Assembly (NCBI GenBank): GCA_964465665.1
Contig: CAYXKM010000198.1
Coordinates: 1 to 19,255, forward strand
Direction of reading: 5' to 3'
Length of the DNA: 19,255 nt
DNA from: JAKEGN01 sp964465665
GTDB taxonomy: Bacteria > Pseudomonadota > Gammaproteobacteria > Steroidobacterales > Woeseiaceae
Under the pieces are notes generated by a model. The model made no database searches, was not told the DNA's origin, and saw only the letters and a program-made list of their open reading frames with translations. A program made the position numbers and the translations under genes. Positions within the stretch are counted from its first letter, which is position 1, and each line of letters starts with the position of its first letter. Positions 1-7,818 of the stretch are shown one piece after another.

Positions 1-1437
1 CGGTCGCCTGATCGATCCGCCGACGATGAGGGCATCGACGAAGCTCACGTGGTTGCATACCAGAATGGCGGGTCCGCTTTTCGGAATATTGCCGCTGCCA
101 TGCGAATGCATCTTGTACAGCGTGTTGATCAGGATCCATACGAGGAAACGCATCAGAAATTCGGGTAGCAGCGAATAGATGTAAATCGCAACCGCAGCAT
201 TCATAAGCGCAAGCACGACAAAGAACTGGGGAATCGATACGCCGCTGTTGAGCATCGCCAGTGCAAGGATTGCCGCACTTACCATGAACAGCGCGTTGAT
301 GATGTTGTTGGCGGCAATGATTCGCGAAAGATGCGTTCGGTCGGCCCGTTCCTGGATCAGCGCGTACAACGGTACGCTGTAAAATCCGCCGAAAGCTCCC
401 AGCATGGCCAGATCCACCAGTATCCGATAGCTTCCGGCACGCGTCAGAAATTCGCCGATCGTAGACACGGCTGTCGCATGCAGGATCGGTTGTGCGAAAT
501 ACAGGTCGATGGCGAAAAGGCTGAGGCCAATGGATCCGAATGGCACCAGTCCGAGTTCGATACGGTGGTCCGACAGGCGTTCGCAAAGCAGCGCGCCGGC
601 ACCGACACCGACCGCAAAAGCCACCAGCAGGATCGTCGTGATTTCCTCATTGCCATTAAGAATATCCAGCGTGTACGCGGGTACCTGGATCGTGATTGCA
701 GAGCCGAAAAACCAGAACCAGGAGATTCCCATGATCGACAGGAACACGCTCTTGTCCTTGCGTGCAAACCGGATGATGCGCCAGGTTTCGGTGAATGCAT
801 TCCAGTTGATGCGAAGCCCGGGGTCGACCGCGCGGGTCGCCGGGATGGCGCGGCTCGCCAGGTAACCGCCAACAGCGATGGAAACGAGGCAAAAGGCGAC
901 CAGGGCATGACCTCCGAAGTCGAGGCTGACCGAGATGCCGCCGACCAGCAATCCAAGAATGATTGCCACGTAAGTACCGGATTCAACCAGGGCGTTGCCG
1001 CCGATCAGTTCGTGCGTGGCCAGCTGCTGCGGCAGGTACGCGTATTTGACCGGACCGAACAGTGTTGATTGCAAACCCATCAGAAACAGCACGAAGAACA
1101 GCGCTGGGTAGTTCCGCGCCATGAAAGCGAACGCCGCGATCGTCGTGAGCACGATTTCGAGTAGCTTGATGCGACGAAAAAGTCGCGATTTTTCGTACTT
1201 GTCGGCCAATTGCCCTGCGGTGGCGGAGAACAGGAAGAACGGCAGTATGAACAAGGCGCCGGCTACGTTGGCCAGCTGGCTTGCGTTCAATCCGGCAATC
1301 TGCACGCCCTGGAAAGTGACCAGGATGATAAGGCCGTTGCGATAGACGTTGTCGTTGAATGCTCCCAGGAACTGGGTGGCAAAAAAGGGTGCGAAGCGCC
1401 GCTGAGTCAACAGGCGAAACTGGCTGGGTCCGGACAC
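1..1437 (-). CDS. MFS transporter-acyltransferase fusion (Aas/LplT-like), 3' end cut by window
   Basis: Translating the minus strand gives an open frame that leaves the window at base 1, with 479 codons visible. The N-terminus reads QRRFAPFFATQFLGAFNDN, the signature start of LplT/Aas-type lysophospholipid transporters of the major facilitator superfamily, and is followed by many hydrophobic helices up to about residue 400. Near the visible end, NHVSFVD (about residues 462-468) matches the NHxxxxD catalytic motif of PlsC-type glycerophospholipid acyltransferases. The protein therefore joins a lipid flippase to an acyltransferase in the inner membrane, with a likely role in re-importing and re-acylating lysophospholipids. 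Many homologues carry a further AMP-ligase domain, which would lie outside the window. The start is taken as GTG at 1435-1437 because an in-frame TGA lies at 1456-1458 and no ATG lies between them; AGGA just upstream is a weak ribosome site. It diverges from the next gene. Confidence 0.85.
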   Translation of the reverse strand, partial: MSGPSQFRLLTQRRFAPFFATQFLGAFNDNVYRNGLIILVTFQGVQIAGLNASQLANVAGALFILPFFLFSATAGQLADKYEKSRLFRRIKLLEIVLTTIAAFAFMARNYPALFFVLFLMGLQSTLFGPVKYAYLPQQLATHELIGGNALVESGTYVAIILGLLVGGISVSLDFGGHALVAFCLVSIAVGGYLASRAIPATRAVDPGLRINWNAFTETWRIIRFARKDKSVFLSIMGISWFWFFGSAITIQVPAYTLDILNGNEEITTILLVAFAVGVGAGALLCERLSDHRIELGLVPFGSIGLSLFAIDLYFAQPILHATAVSTIGEFLTRAGSYRILVDLAMLGAFGGFYSVPLYALIQERADRTHLSRIIAANNIINALFMVSAAILALAMLNSGVSIPQFFVVLALMNAAVAIYIYSLLPEFLMRFLVWILINTLYKMHSHGSGNIPKSGPAILVCNHVSFVDALIVGGSIRRP

Positions 1438-1664
1438 GATCCTATTTCGGGTAGCTCATGGCGCCGCCACTATATCAGGAAGGCTGTCGAAACCGCCGCC
1501 GCGCTTTTGTTCCGGATGGTCCATATAAGGTGCTGTTTCCGCTGGAGTTTGCCGCGAAGAAGTGCGAACTTCGCCACATTATTATGTGCAATCGGGGTGC
1601 TATTATCCGGCGCAGACCTGTACTTCCAACCAACAGGGCAGCACGGCTGGACGACACGCCAATC

Positions 1665-2270
1665 ATGATCAGGAACAGTCGATTCGTATTTCTCGCGGGC
1701 ATTCCGCTGTTGCTCTCGGCCTGTGCCAAGGAGTTGCCGCCGCGCTCGGTCGACGAGTTTGTCGAGAATCCCATACTGCTCGAGGCGACCATGGTTCGGT
1801 GCGCCGAGAATCGTTCGCAGCTGAAATACGATGCGGAATGTGTGAATGCCCGCGATGCGGTAAACCGCATTGCCGCCAGCCAGGAAAAGGCGCGGCGAGC
1901 TGAACTGGAAGCGCAGTCAGAGCAAAAACGCCAGGCCTTGCGCCGTACACAGGAAGCGGCGGCAGAGGCCCGACGACGGGCTGCCGAAGCGCAACGCTCG
2001 CTCGACGAAGCCACCTACCTCGGTCAGTTCGACGCGGCACCCATCGATGGCACAGCGGCAGACCCGGCGTCCACGTCAGCGGACGGATCGACCACGGGGA
2101 CAGCCGGCAATGCGGCGGGAGTCACTGTGCATCCCATCCCGCAAACAGAACCGGGCGACGCAGGCACCGAAACACGCGCCGAACCTCGCTCGGAGTCGCC
2201 TGCCGAAACTCCAGCTGACCTGGAAGCGATTCGTGAGGAACTCAAACGTCGCCAGGACGAGTCGCAGTAA
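1665..2270 (+). CDS. EexN-like small lipoprotein
   Basis: This encodes 201 residues. Residues 1-20 form a lipoprotein signal with a short basic start, a hydrophobic core and the lipobox LSAC (lipidated Cys20). The next stretch, with SVDEFVENPILLEATMVRC and YDAECVNARDAVNRIA, matches the EexN lipoprotein family, named after conjugative entry-exclusion proteins but common on proteobacterial chromosomes with no known role. A strongly charged, probably helical segment (about residues 70-120, rich in Ala, Glu, Arg and Gln) follows, then a low-complexity Thr/Ala/Gly/Pro region and a charged C-terminus. The ATG at 1665 is chosen because it places the signal peptide at the N-terminus; the frame is open upstream to 1458 but that part is not protein-like. 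It is not beside any conjugation gene, so an entry-exclusion role is not implied. The family call rests on remembered sequence pattern. Confidence 0.75.
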   Translation: MIRNSRFVFLAGIPLLLSACAKELPPRSVDEFVENPILLEATMVRCAENRSQLKYDAECVNARDAVNRIAASQEKARRAELEAQSEQKRQALRRTQEAAAEARRRAAEAQRSLDEATYLGQFDAAPIDGTAADPASTSADGSTTGTAGNAAGVTVHPIPQTEPGDAGTETRAEPRSESPAETPADLEAIREELKRRQDESQ

Positions 2271-2314
2271 TTCCGCCGACGGTCCGGACTGCGAATTTCC
2301 CGTAAGCTATCTGC

Positions 2315-3145
2315 TCAGAAATCCTCGGAATCGTCGGCTACGTTGCTGCCGGCATCCGGGTCCGCAATACCGTAGGTCTTGACGCTCGGCTGGCTCGGCA
2401 CGGACCGTCCGTCCGGGCTGCTGTTCGAGGCAACTCCGGTCTCCATTCCAGGCTGTTTGGGCAGGCGGCGTGTCTGCGCTGTCAGCAACTGCACGAAATT
2501 ATTGGCGACTGCCGGTGCCGAATTGCCGGAACTGGCAAATATCTGCTCGGGGGTCGTGCTCGACGAACCGTAGAACGCCGCGTTCGATGTTCGATCCATC
2601 GACACACTGGCACCTTCGAGCGCAACGCCGGCAAAAAGACCGCGACTGCGTGAATACGAGTAGACCTCGGCCTTGAACTGGATATCGGTGGCTGCGGAGG
2701 TATACCGGCCCACCGGTCCGGCGGCCACTGACGCATCGGCGCCCAGTGTCAGCTTTCCGCTCGCAATGTTCTCGACACCTTTGCGCGTCTTGAACACCAG
2801 GATGATATCCGTCGAGTTCGCACCGAACTGGAATCCGAGGCTGCCGCCCGTCAGAGCGATGAACGCCGGATTGCTCCAGGTATTGTCGGAATTCCGCACC
2901 ACAAGGATTCCCTTGCCACGGCGAAAGCCCAGTCCGAACGCGCCTTTGACGACATTCGGCACGACGGCCACTGCATAGGCGCGCGCCAGCAGTGTGGGAG
3001 GAATGGACTGTTCCGGAATTCGCAGAAGCTGGTCGAGTACGTCGGTCGCATCGGCAACGCGTTGCTCCTGCTGGGTCGCGGCATAGGCCGGCGCAAGCGC
3101 CAGCATCGCCAGTGTCACCAGGGTCGAAACTAAGCGTATAAGCAT
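2315..3145 (-). CDS. Secreted SYLF/Ysc84-domain protein
   Basis: This encodes 276 residues. Residues 1-22 are a clear Sec signal peptide ending in APAYA. The body carries the SYLF (Ysc84) lipid-binding domain pattern: an N-terminal helix with VLDQLLRIPEQSIPPTLL, then AYAVAVVPNVVKGAFGLGF, the glycine-rich RRGKGILVVR, GGSLGFQFGANSTDIILVF and a run ending SRGLFAGVALEG. The last 70 or so residues are Ser/Pro/Gly-rich and look disordered. Bacterial SYLF proteins are periplasmic or envelope proteins of unclear function; eukaryotic relatives bind phosphoinositides. The ATG at 3143-3145 is preferred over an in-frame TTG at 3170-3172 because it puts the signal peptide first and has GGA about 10 bases upstream. 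The gene converges on the EexN-like gene with 44 bases between stops. Confidence 0.85.
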   Translation of the reverse strand: MLIRLVSTLVTLAMLALAPAYAATQQEQRVADATDVLDQLLRIPEQSIPPTLLARAYAVAVVPNVVKGAFGLGFRRGKGILVVRNSDNTWSNPAFIALTGGSLGFQFGANSTDIILVFKTRKGVENIASGKLTLGADASVAAGPVGRYTSAATDIQFKAEVYSYSRSRGLFAGVALEGASVSMDRTSNAAFYGSSSTTPEQIFASSGNSAPAVANNFVQLLTAQTRRLPKQPGMETGVASNSSPDGRSVPSQPSVKTYGIADPDAGSNVADDSEDF

Positions 3146-3209
3146 GATTTTATTCCAAAAAATGGTGGACAAATATCAACGGTCGTCAATACCGTTGTCG
3201 GTTTTGTCG

Positions 3210-3238
3210 TCGATACTATCGTCAACACAAAGGGTCAA
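3210..3238 (-). promoter_or_regulatory. Possible sigma-70 promoter for the SYLF gene
   Basis: On the minus strand TTGACC (bases 3233-3238) and TATCGA (3210-3215) are separated by 17 bases. They lie about 60 bases upstream of the SYLF start, in a 160-bp gene-free stretch. Two further TTGACG words occur at 3220-3225 and 3184-3189 on the same strand, so the exact promoter is uncertain and the repeated word could instead be a regulator site. Confidence 0.35.
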
Positions 3239-3305
3239 CTCAAAAGGTCGATTCAAAGGGCCCAAGCGCCGACCACGACGATGTGGTGGAACGCTATGGG
3301 TACAA

Positions 3306-5255
3306 TCATACGCTATTTGGCCCGCCATCGCCCCCGGCTGCGGTGGCTGCAAGCACCGGCGGAAGCGGGCAATTCAAGGTGGCGCACACCGCGCGCAGCA
3401 GCTCGGCTTCCCCGAGACTCAGTCGTCCATCGTGCGCAATGCAACGGCTGATCGCGGCCACCAGGCGTTGCCGGCCTTTGGAGCCGAGGCTTCCCAGCAC
3501 ATCGAGATTTGCATCCAGCGTGGCGACGGTCGTCCCCGGTTTGACTTCAACCTGAAGATCGCGGGCCCAGCTGCCGAACTCCGCAATGCCGGCCCGATAC
3601 GCGTGCTCAATGTCTTCGGCGTCGTCGTTACCCTGTGCCGCCAGGATCCGGATGAGTTCTGCAGCGGCCTGGCGCATGGCTTTCTTCGATACGTGCCGTC
3701 GCGAACCCCTGCGCCCAGGCCTCATCGATTGACCGAGCTGGCTCGTGAGAATCCGGTAGTAACAAAATTCGTGCAATTCGATCTTTTCGTCGGTCTCTAT
3801 CAGCCGCAGCACCAGTTGCTGCAGGAATTCCAGTTGTGCCAGCGGCCGCAATTTGAGCATCGGGAACGAGATTTCCAGCAGCGGCAAACGGTAGGCGGGA
3901 CCGATTTCGGTAAGCTCGCGGTGAAATCGCGACACCAGCGCGGCGCGTTCTTCGCCCAGCATTTCCTGCACGCTGCGTGCCTGACGTGCAGCTACGGCCG
4001 CGGTCGGGTGCATTGCCAGCGCCACCGCAAGCAACAGCGAGAGCTCGCGGGAATGCGCCGCATCGTACAGATCCGCAGGTACCGAGCGACGCAGTTTCTG
4101 CGCAAATTCGACGTGCTGAGCCTGCGGATCTCCGATGGTGTTGCCGATGGACGCGGACACACCGGCGGCACTGCCCGCCGCCAACGCGGCAGTCACTCCG
4201 GCCGCAAGGCCCGTGTTTTGTGCCGCAAGATCGAGATCTGGTCTCTGCACACTCCGCTCGGTCGGATAATCGTTTTCGCGAAACGACGGGTCGAGTGCGC
4301 GTATTCTTTCGGCCAACGGCGGATGCGTGGCAAACAGCGAAGTCAGTCGCGCGATCCCGCCGGCGAACAGCATGTGACTGATCTCCTCGGCGTCTACCGC
4401 TCGAATATAGGAGTGCTCGGCGTAACCGCCGATTTTCTTCAGTGCGTTGGCGATGCCGTTCGTTTGTCGAGTGAACTGCACGGCGGAGGCGTCGGCGAGA
4501 TACTCGCGCTGGCGTGACACCGCGGCCTTGATCATTCGAGCCAGCAGAACGCCGATCCAGCCGATGATCGTGAGACCCAGGCCAATCAGCAACACCACGG
4601 GCTGGCTGCGGCCGCGCCGGCTCGACGCGAACCCGACCCGGGAGCTGCTGCGTAACACCGTCCGACCGATCAGGCCCAGCACCATGATGCCGAACAGCAC
4701 GCCCATGAGCCGGATGTTCAGTCGCATGTCACCGTTCAGGATGTGACTGAACTCGTGTGCGATGACACCCTGCAGTTCGTCGCGGTCGAGTGATTCGAGC
4801 ATGCCGCGCGTGACGGCAACGGCCGCGTCACTTGGCGCGAATCCGGCTGCAAACGCATTGATTCCCTGTTCCGCTTCGAGCACATAGATTTCCGGGACCG
4901 GCAGGCCGGAGGCGATCGCCATTTCCTCGACGACGTTGCGCAAGCGCCGGCGTAGCGGGTCGTTGATGTCCGGCGCAACCAGCGTGCCGCCCATGTCGAT
5001 GGCAACCTGGCCGCCACCTCGGGCCAGGTGTGCGGTCTTGTAGGCGGTTGCGCCCAGAATGAAAACCACCGCAACCCCGGCCGCCACCAGCATGAGCGGC
5101 AGGTTGATGCCCGACTGGCCTGCATTGATCGCAAGCGTTGCCGCGCCAACCACCAGCGCGACGCCGGCGACGATCAGGACTGTCGCAATGACAAATACAA
5201 TGACCAGCCACCGCGTTACACGGCGTGCGTTGTCCTGTGCATCGAAGAAATTCAC
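3306..5255 (-). CDS. M48 (HtpX-like) membrane metalloprotease with TerB-like C-terminal extension
   Basis: This encodes 649 residues. Hydrophobic segments lie at about 16-40, 52-72, 183-200 and 219-240. The zinc motif HEFSH is at 167-171, and the third ligand is probably Glu251 in the REYLADASAVQF block; a further family block, THPPLAERIRALDP, follows at about 310-323. This is the catalytic layout of HtpX-type M48 proteases, inner-membrane quality-control enzymes. HtpX itself is about 290 residues, so roughly 320 residues are extra. The tail ends with IAHDGRLSLGEAELLRAVCA and PLPPVL, which resembles the acidic helical TerB-like tail of the larger M48 proteins. LemA lies 51 bases upstream on the same strand, a pairing seen in many bacteria, so the two are probably co-transcribed. 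The ATG at 5253-5255 places a short charged stretch before the first helix. Confidence 0.9.
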   Translation of the reverse strand: MNFFDAQDNARRVTRWLVIVFVIATVLIVAGVALVVGAATLAINAGQSGINLPLMLVAAGVAVVFILGATAYKTAHLARGGGQVAIDMGGTLVAPDINDPLRRRLRNVVEEMAIASGLPVPEIYVLEAEQGINAFAAGFAPSDAAVAVTRGMLESLDRDELQGVIAHEFSHILNGDMRLNIRLMGVLFGIMVLGLIGRTVLRSSSRVGFASSRRGRSQPVVLLIGLGLTIIGWIGVLLARMIKAAVSRQREYLADASAVQFTRQTNGIANALKKIGGYAEHSYIRAVDAEEISHMLFAGGIARLTSLFATHPPLAERIRALDPSFRENDYPTERSVQRPDLDLAAQNTGLAAGVTAALAAGSAAGVSASIGNTIGDPQAQHVEFAQKLRRSVPADLYDAAHSRELSLLLAVALAMHPTAAVAARQARSVQEMLGEERAALVSRFHRELTEIGPAYRLPLLEISFPMLKLRPLAQLEFLQQLVLRLIETDEKIELHEFCYYRILTSQLGQSMRPGRRGSRRHVSKKAMRQAAAELIRILAAQGNDDAEDIEHAYRAGIAEFGSWARDLQVEVKPGTTVATLDANLDVLGSLGSKGRQRLVAAISRCIAHDGRLSLGEAELLRAVCATLNCPLPPVLAATAAGGDGGPNSV

Positions 5256-5306
5256 GACAACGCCGGAGCGTTCATGATGCCGTAGACGAATTCACCGGCG
5301 CCCCTG

Positions 5307-5897
5307 TCAGGTAAACGATACAGTCGGCACCTTTCGCTTCTCTTCGGATTCGATGTCGAGAAACGATGCGGGATCGAAGCGGAACATGCCGGCAATGATG
5401 TTGTTCGGGAAATTCTGCACGGCATTGTTGTAGGCAAGCACCGCATCGTTGAAGGCCTGGCGTGAGAATGCAACCTTGTTCTCGGTGCTGCCCAGTTCCT
5501 CCTGAAACTGCATCATGTTCTGGCTGGCTTTCAGATCCGGATAGGCTTCCGACAGGGCGAAAAGACGACCGAGGGCGCTGCCGAGCGCGCCTTCCGCCGC
5601 ACCGAGTTTCTGGATTGCTTCGGCATTCGACGGGTCGCTCTTGGCAATGTCCAGGCTCGAAACCGCAGAATTTCTCGCTCTGATGACCGCATCGAGTGTC
5701 TCACGCTCGTGTTTCATGTAGCCTTTGACGGCTTCGACTAGGTTCGGGATCAGATCGTGACGACGGGTCAATTGCACGTCGATCTGCGCGAAGGCGTTTT
5801 TCACACGGTTGCGCGAGTTGACCAGATTGTTGTAGATACCGATCACGTACAACGCCAGCGCAACGATTACCGCCAGGAATATCAGAAATGACGTCAC
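5307..5897 (-). CDS. LemA family protein
   Basis: This encodes 196 residues from a GTG start at 5895-5897. The first 20 or so residues are one hydrophobic helix (FLIFLAVIVALALYVIGIY), followed by the LemA core: YNNLVNSRNRVKNAFAQIDV, QLTRRHDLIPNLVEAVKGYM, a helical middle, and AYPDLKASQNMMQFQEELG, with ENKVAFSRQAFNDAVLAYNN near the end. LemA proteins expose helical bundles outside the inner membrane; their biochemical role is not settled, though they recur beside M48 proteases and may assist them. The frame is open further upstream to 6032 but that part overlaps apbE and is not LemA-like. GGGGAGGTGG directly upstream of the GTG is a strong ribosome site and decides the start. The first ten bases overlap the start of apbE on the other strand. 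Confidence 0.9.
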   Translation of the reverse strand: MTSFLIFLAVIVALALYVIGIYNNLVNSRNRVKNAFAQIDVQLTRRHDLIPNLVEAVKGYMKHERETLDAVIRARNSAVSSLDIAKSDPSNAEAIQKLGAAEGALGSALGRLFALSEAYPDLKASQNMMQFQEELGSTENKVAFSRQAFNDAVLAYNNAVQNFPNNIIAGMFRFDPASFLDIESEEKRKVPTVSFT

Positions 5898-6946
5898 AAC
5901 CCACCTCCCCGGTGATTCAGCGTGGCAGCAAGGATAAACCCTGGCCCACGCCAACACTAGTGAGCGTGCTGCTTGTCCTGGCAGCGTTTTCAACGCCGTC
6001 CGCTGCCGAATGGTTCGGCGACTCAAGGCCAATGATGGGCACGGAAATCAGCGTCTACCTTTGGCATGACGATCCGGTTGCCGGAAACGAGGCCCTGCAG
6101 GCCGTGTTTGCGGAAGTCGAACGCATCAATCAGCTGATGAGCACTTATGTCGAGGACAGCCGGATTTCCCTGATCAATCGCGAAGCTGCCGAAGGTCCGG
6201 TCGATGCCGGTCAGGAACTGACGCAACTCATCCTGCGCTCGCTGGACATGTCCATACTGACGCTTGGCGCTTTCGATATCACTTATGACAGCGTTGGCCA
6301 ACACTACGACTTCAGGGAACACCGGCGCCCGGATGCCGCAACGATCGAGAAGGAACTGCCGAAAATCAACTTCCGGCTGGTGCAGGCGGATCCACTGCAG
6401 AACACGGTGAGTTTCCTGCAACCGGGTGTTCGCATCAATCTTGGTGGTATCGCCAAGGGATACACGGTGGAACAGTGTGTGGAATTGCTGCGACTGCGCG
6501 GAGTGCGTAACGGGATCGTTACCGCCGGCGGCGATTCGAGGCTCCTCGGCGACCGGCGCGGCGACCCGTGGATGGTGGGCATCCGCGATCCGCGCAAGGA
6601 AGGTGAGGTCGCAATCAGCATACCGCTGGTCGATGAAGCGATCTCCACGTCCGGTGACTATGAACGCTATTTCGAGGAAGACGGCAAGCGCTATCACCAT
6701 ATCATCCAGCCGGCCACCGGTGAGCCGGCGAACGGCGTGCACAGCGCCACCATAGTAGGACCCGATGCCGTGATTACCGATGCCCTGTCGACTTCTGTTT
6801 TCGTCATGGGCGTAGACAAGGGCCTGAAGCTGATTGCAACTCTTCCCGATTACGAGGGCATCGTCATCGATGCGGACGGTCGGCTTTTTTATTCGGACGG
6901 GCTGCAGCCACCGGAAGCAACAGAAGCGGCTGACGACACTCGATAA
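5888..6946 (+). CDS. apbE: FAD:protein FMN transferase ApbE
   Basis: This encodes 352 residues. ApbE attaches FMN from FAD to Thr (or Ser) residues of envelope flavoproteins such as RnfG/NqrC in a Mg-dependent reaction. Residues 23-40 form a hydrophobic signal segment ending in PSAA. The family blocks follow in order: MMGTEISVYLW (about 49-59), NQLMSTYVEDSRISLIN, LGAFDITYDSV, LGGIAKGYTVE (about 185), VTAGGDSRLLG, AISTSGDYERYF, the HHIIQPATGEP loop, and TDALSTSVFVMG (about 297-308), which holds the metal-binding Asp and Thr. No Rnf, Nqr or FMN-binding target gene is in view, so the substrate is unknown. AGGA eight or so bases before the ATG supports the start, although this makes the gene overlap lemA head to head; GTG codons at 5912 or 5960 would avoid the overlap but have no visible ribosome site. 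Confidence 0.93.
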   Translation: MTSQPTSPVIQRGSKDKPWPTPTLVSVLLVLAAFSTPSAAEWFGDSRPMMGTEISVYLWHDDPVAGNEALQAVFAEVERINQLMSTYVEDSRISLINREAAEGPVDAGQELTQLILRSLDMSILTLGAFDITYDSVGQHYDFREHRRPDAATIEKELPKINFRLVQADPLQNTVSFLQPGVRINLGGIAKGYTVEQCVELLRLRGVRNGIVTAGGDSRLLGDRRGDPWMVGIRDPRKEGEVAISIPLVDEAISTSGDYERYFEEDGKRYHHIIQPATGEPANGVHSATIVGPDAVITDALSTSVFVMGVDKGLKLIATLPDYEGIVIDADGRLFYSDGLQPPEATEAADDTR

Positions 6947-7284
6947 TCTGCTCTCCTGTCGCACAAACGCGACCTTTCCTGTCGCTGAACAAGAGACAGG
7001 CAATTATGTTCACCCCGGACCGGCCATTTGTGACGATCATCACGGCTATCAATGGGCCCCCGCTGTCACCATTCAATGCGGGAATCCGGCGTCGGTCGCC
7101 GCTATGGGCAGCGGCGAAATTCCTTTCTGCCATGCGGCCTGCAGTGCAGGCTGCCTTTGCAGCGATTCGCAATCGATCAGATGCCACGACAGGCTGTTAT
7201 GGGTGACCTGGAACGGCTGCCCGTTTTCGTGCGCGGATGTCCGCGCGGCAGGCAGGCCGACTGAGGATTACAAGGAAGAGGATC
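6947..7284. other. Gene-free stretch between apbE and the tlpA-like gene
   Basis: No convincing coding frame is present here; the 66-codon frame starting at 7006 resembles no family I recognise. Small inverted repeats are visible. GTCGC/GCGAC lies a few bases after the apbE stop and is followed by CTTTCC, which would be at best a weak terminator. CCTGTC/GACAGG spans about 6977-6999, GCCTGCA/TGCAGGC about 7138-7152, and GCGCGG/CCGCGC 7231-7246, ending 38 bases before the next start. A CRP-like palindrome is listed separately. This is the most likely place for the promoter of the large plus-strand operon. Confidence 0.5.
7029..7044. promoter_or_regulatory. CRP/Vfr-like palindrome
   Basis: TGTGA-CGATCA-TCACG differs by one base from the classical CRP consensus TGTGA-N6-TCACA. 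It lies in the gap upstream of the envelope-machine operon and about 240 bases before the first start codon. No convincing promoter elements could be placed at the usual spacing downstream, so the assignment rests on the palindrome alone. Confidence 0.35.
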
Positions 7285-7785
7285 ATGAAGGGACTAAAAC
7301 CAACAGTGCTTGGAGCATTTCTCGGAATCTTCGCGCTCGGCAGTCTTGCTTCTTCGGGACTGACTGGACAGCCGGCGCCGGACTTCGCGCTGAAAAGTGC
7401 AACCGGCGAAAACCTGCGCCTCAGCGAATACCGCGGCGAAGTCGTGATGATCAACTTCTGGGCTACCTGGTGCGGCCCGTGCCAGCAGGAAATGCCGCTC
7501 CTCGAGGAGCTGCACACCCGGTACCAGCGAGTTGGCTTCCGGCTGCTCGGTGTCAACATCGATGACGATTCGCGCCGCGCCATGCAAATGGTCGAGGACC
7601 TCGGTGTGAGTTTTCCGGTGCTCTTTGATGAGACCAAGGCTGTGAGCAAGCTTTACCAGGTCGAGGCGATGCCGGTCACCGTAATACTCGATCGTGCCGG
7701 GACGGTTCGCTATGTGCATCACGGCTACAAACCCGGCTATGAAGAATATTACCTGACCCAGGTCCGATCGCTCCTGAGGGAGTAG
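7285..7785 (+). CDS. TlpA-like thioredoxin-fold thiol-disulfide protein
   Basis: This encodes 166 residues. An N-terminal hydrophobic segment (about 7-25) serves as a signal peptide or anchor, so the protein acts in the periplasm. The thioredoxin fold is clear: APDFALKSATGENLRLSEYR is the AhpC/TSA-like entry strand, MINFWATWCGPCQQEMP holds the active site C63-G-P-C66, and EAMPVTVILDRAG contains the cis-proline. These features fit TlpA/ResA-type reductases that keep periplasmic cysteines reduced. The ATG at 7285 follows AGGAAGAGG, a good ribosome site; the frame is open to 7237 but that part lacks signal-peptide character. It is the first gene of a tightly spaced plus-strand run, with the next start 33 bases on, and may supply thiol-redox help to the envelope machine, though the link is only positional. 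Confidence 0.9.
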   Translation: MKGLKPTVLGAFLGIFALGSLASSGLTGQPAPDFALKSATGENLRLSEYRGEVVMINFWATWCGPCQQEMPLLEELHTRYQRVGFRLLGVNIDDDSRRAMQMVEDLGVSFPVLFDETKAVSKLYQVEAMPVTVILDRAGTVRYVHHGYKPGYEEYYLTQVRSLLRE

Positions 7786-7818
7786 CAGGAGCTGCCGGCA
7801 GGCAGCAGGAGAGTTGAA

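Noticed and set aside
331..1068. 245-codon open frame on the plus strand
   Set aside because: It is antisense to the MFS-acyltransferase gene, whose GAFNDN and NHxxxxD motifs are unambiguous.
2289..2309. A degenerate third copy of the 21-nt core between the EexN-like and SYLF genes (13 of 15 positions match in ATTTCCCGTAAGCTA)
   Set aside because: There are no complementary arms at the expected distance, and a 13/15 match chosen after the fact is weak; worth including in a genome-wide search only.
3144..4517. 457-codon open frame on the plus strand
   Set aside because: It is antisense to the M48 protease C-terminal half and has low-complexity composition with no motif.
7006..7206. 66-codon open frame in the gap before the tlpA-like gene
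   Set aside because: It has no ribosome site and no recognisable family, and overlaps other equally open frames in the same stretch.
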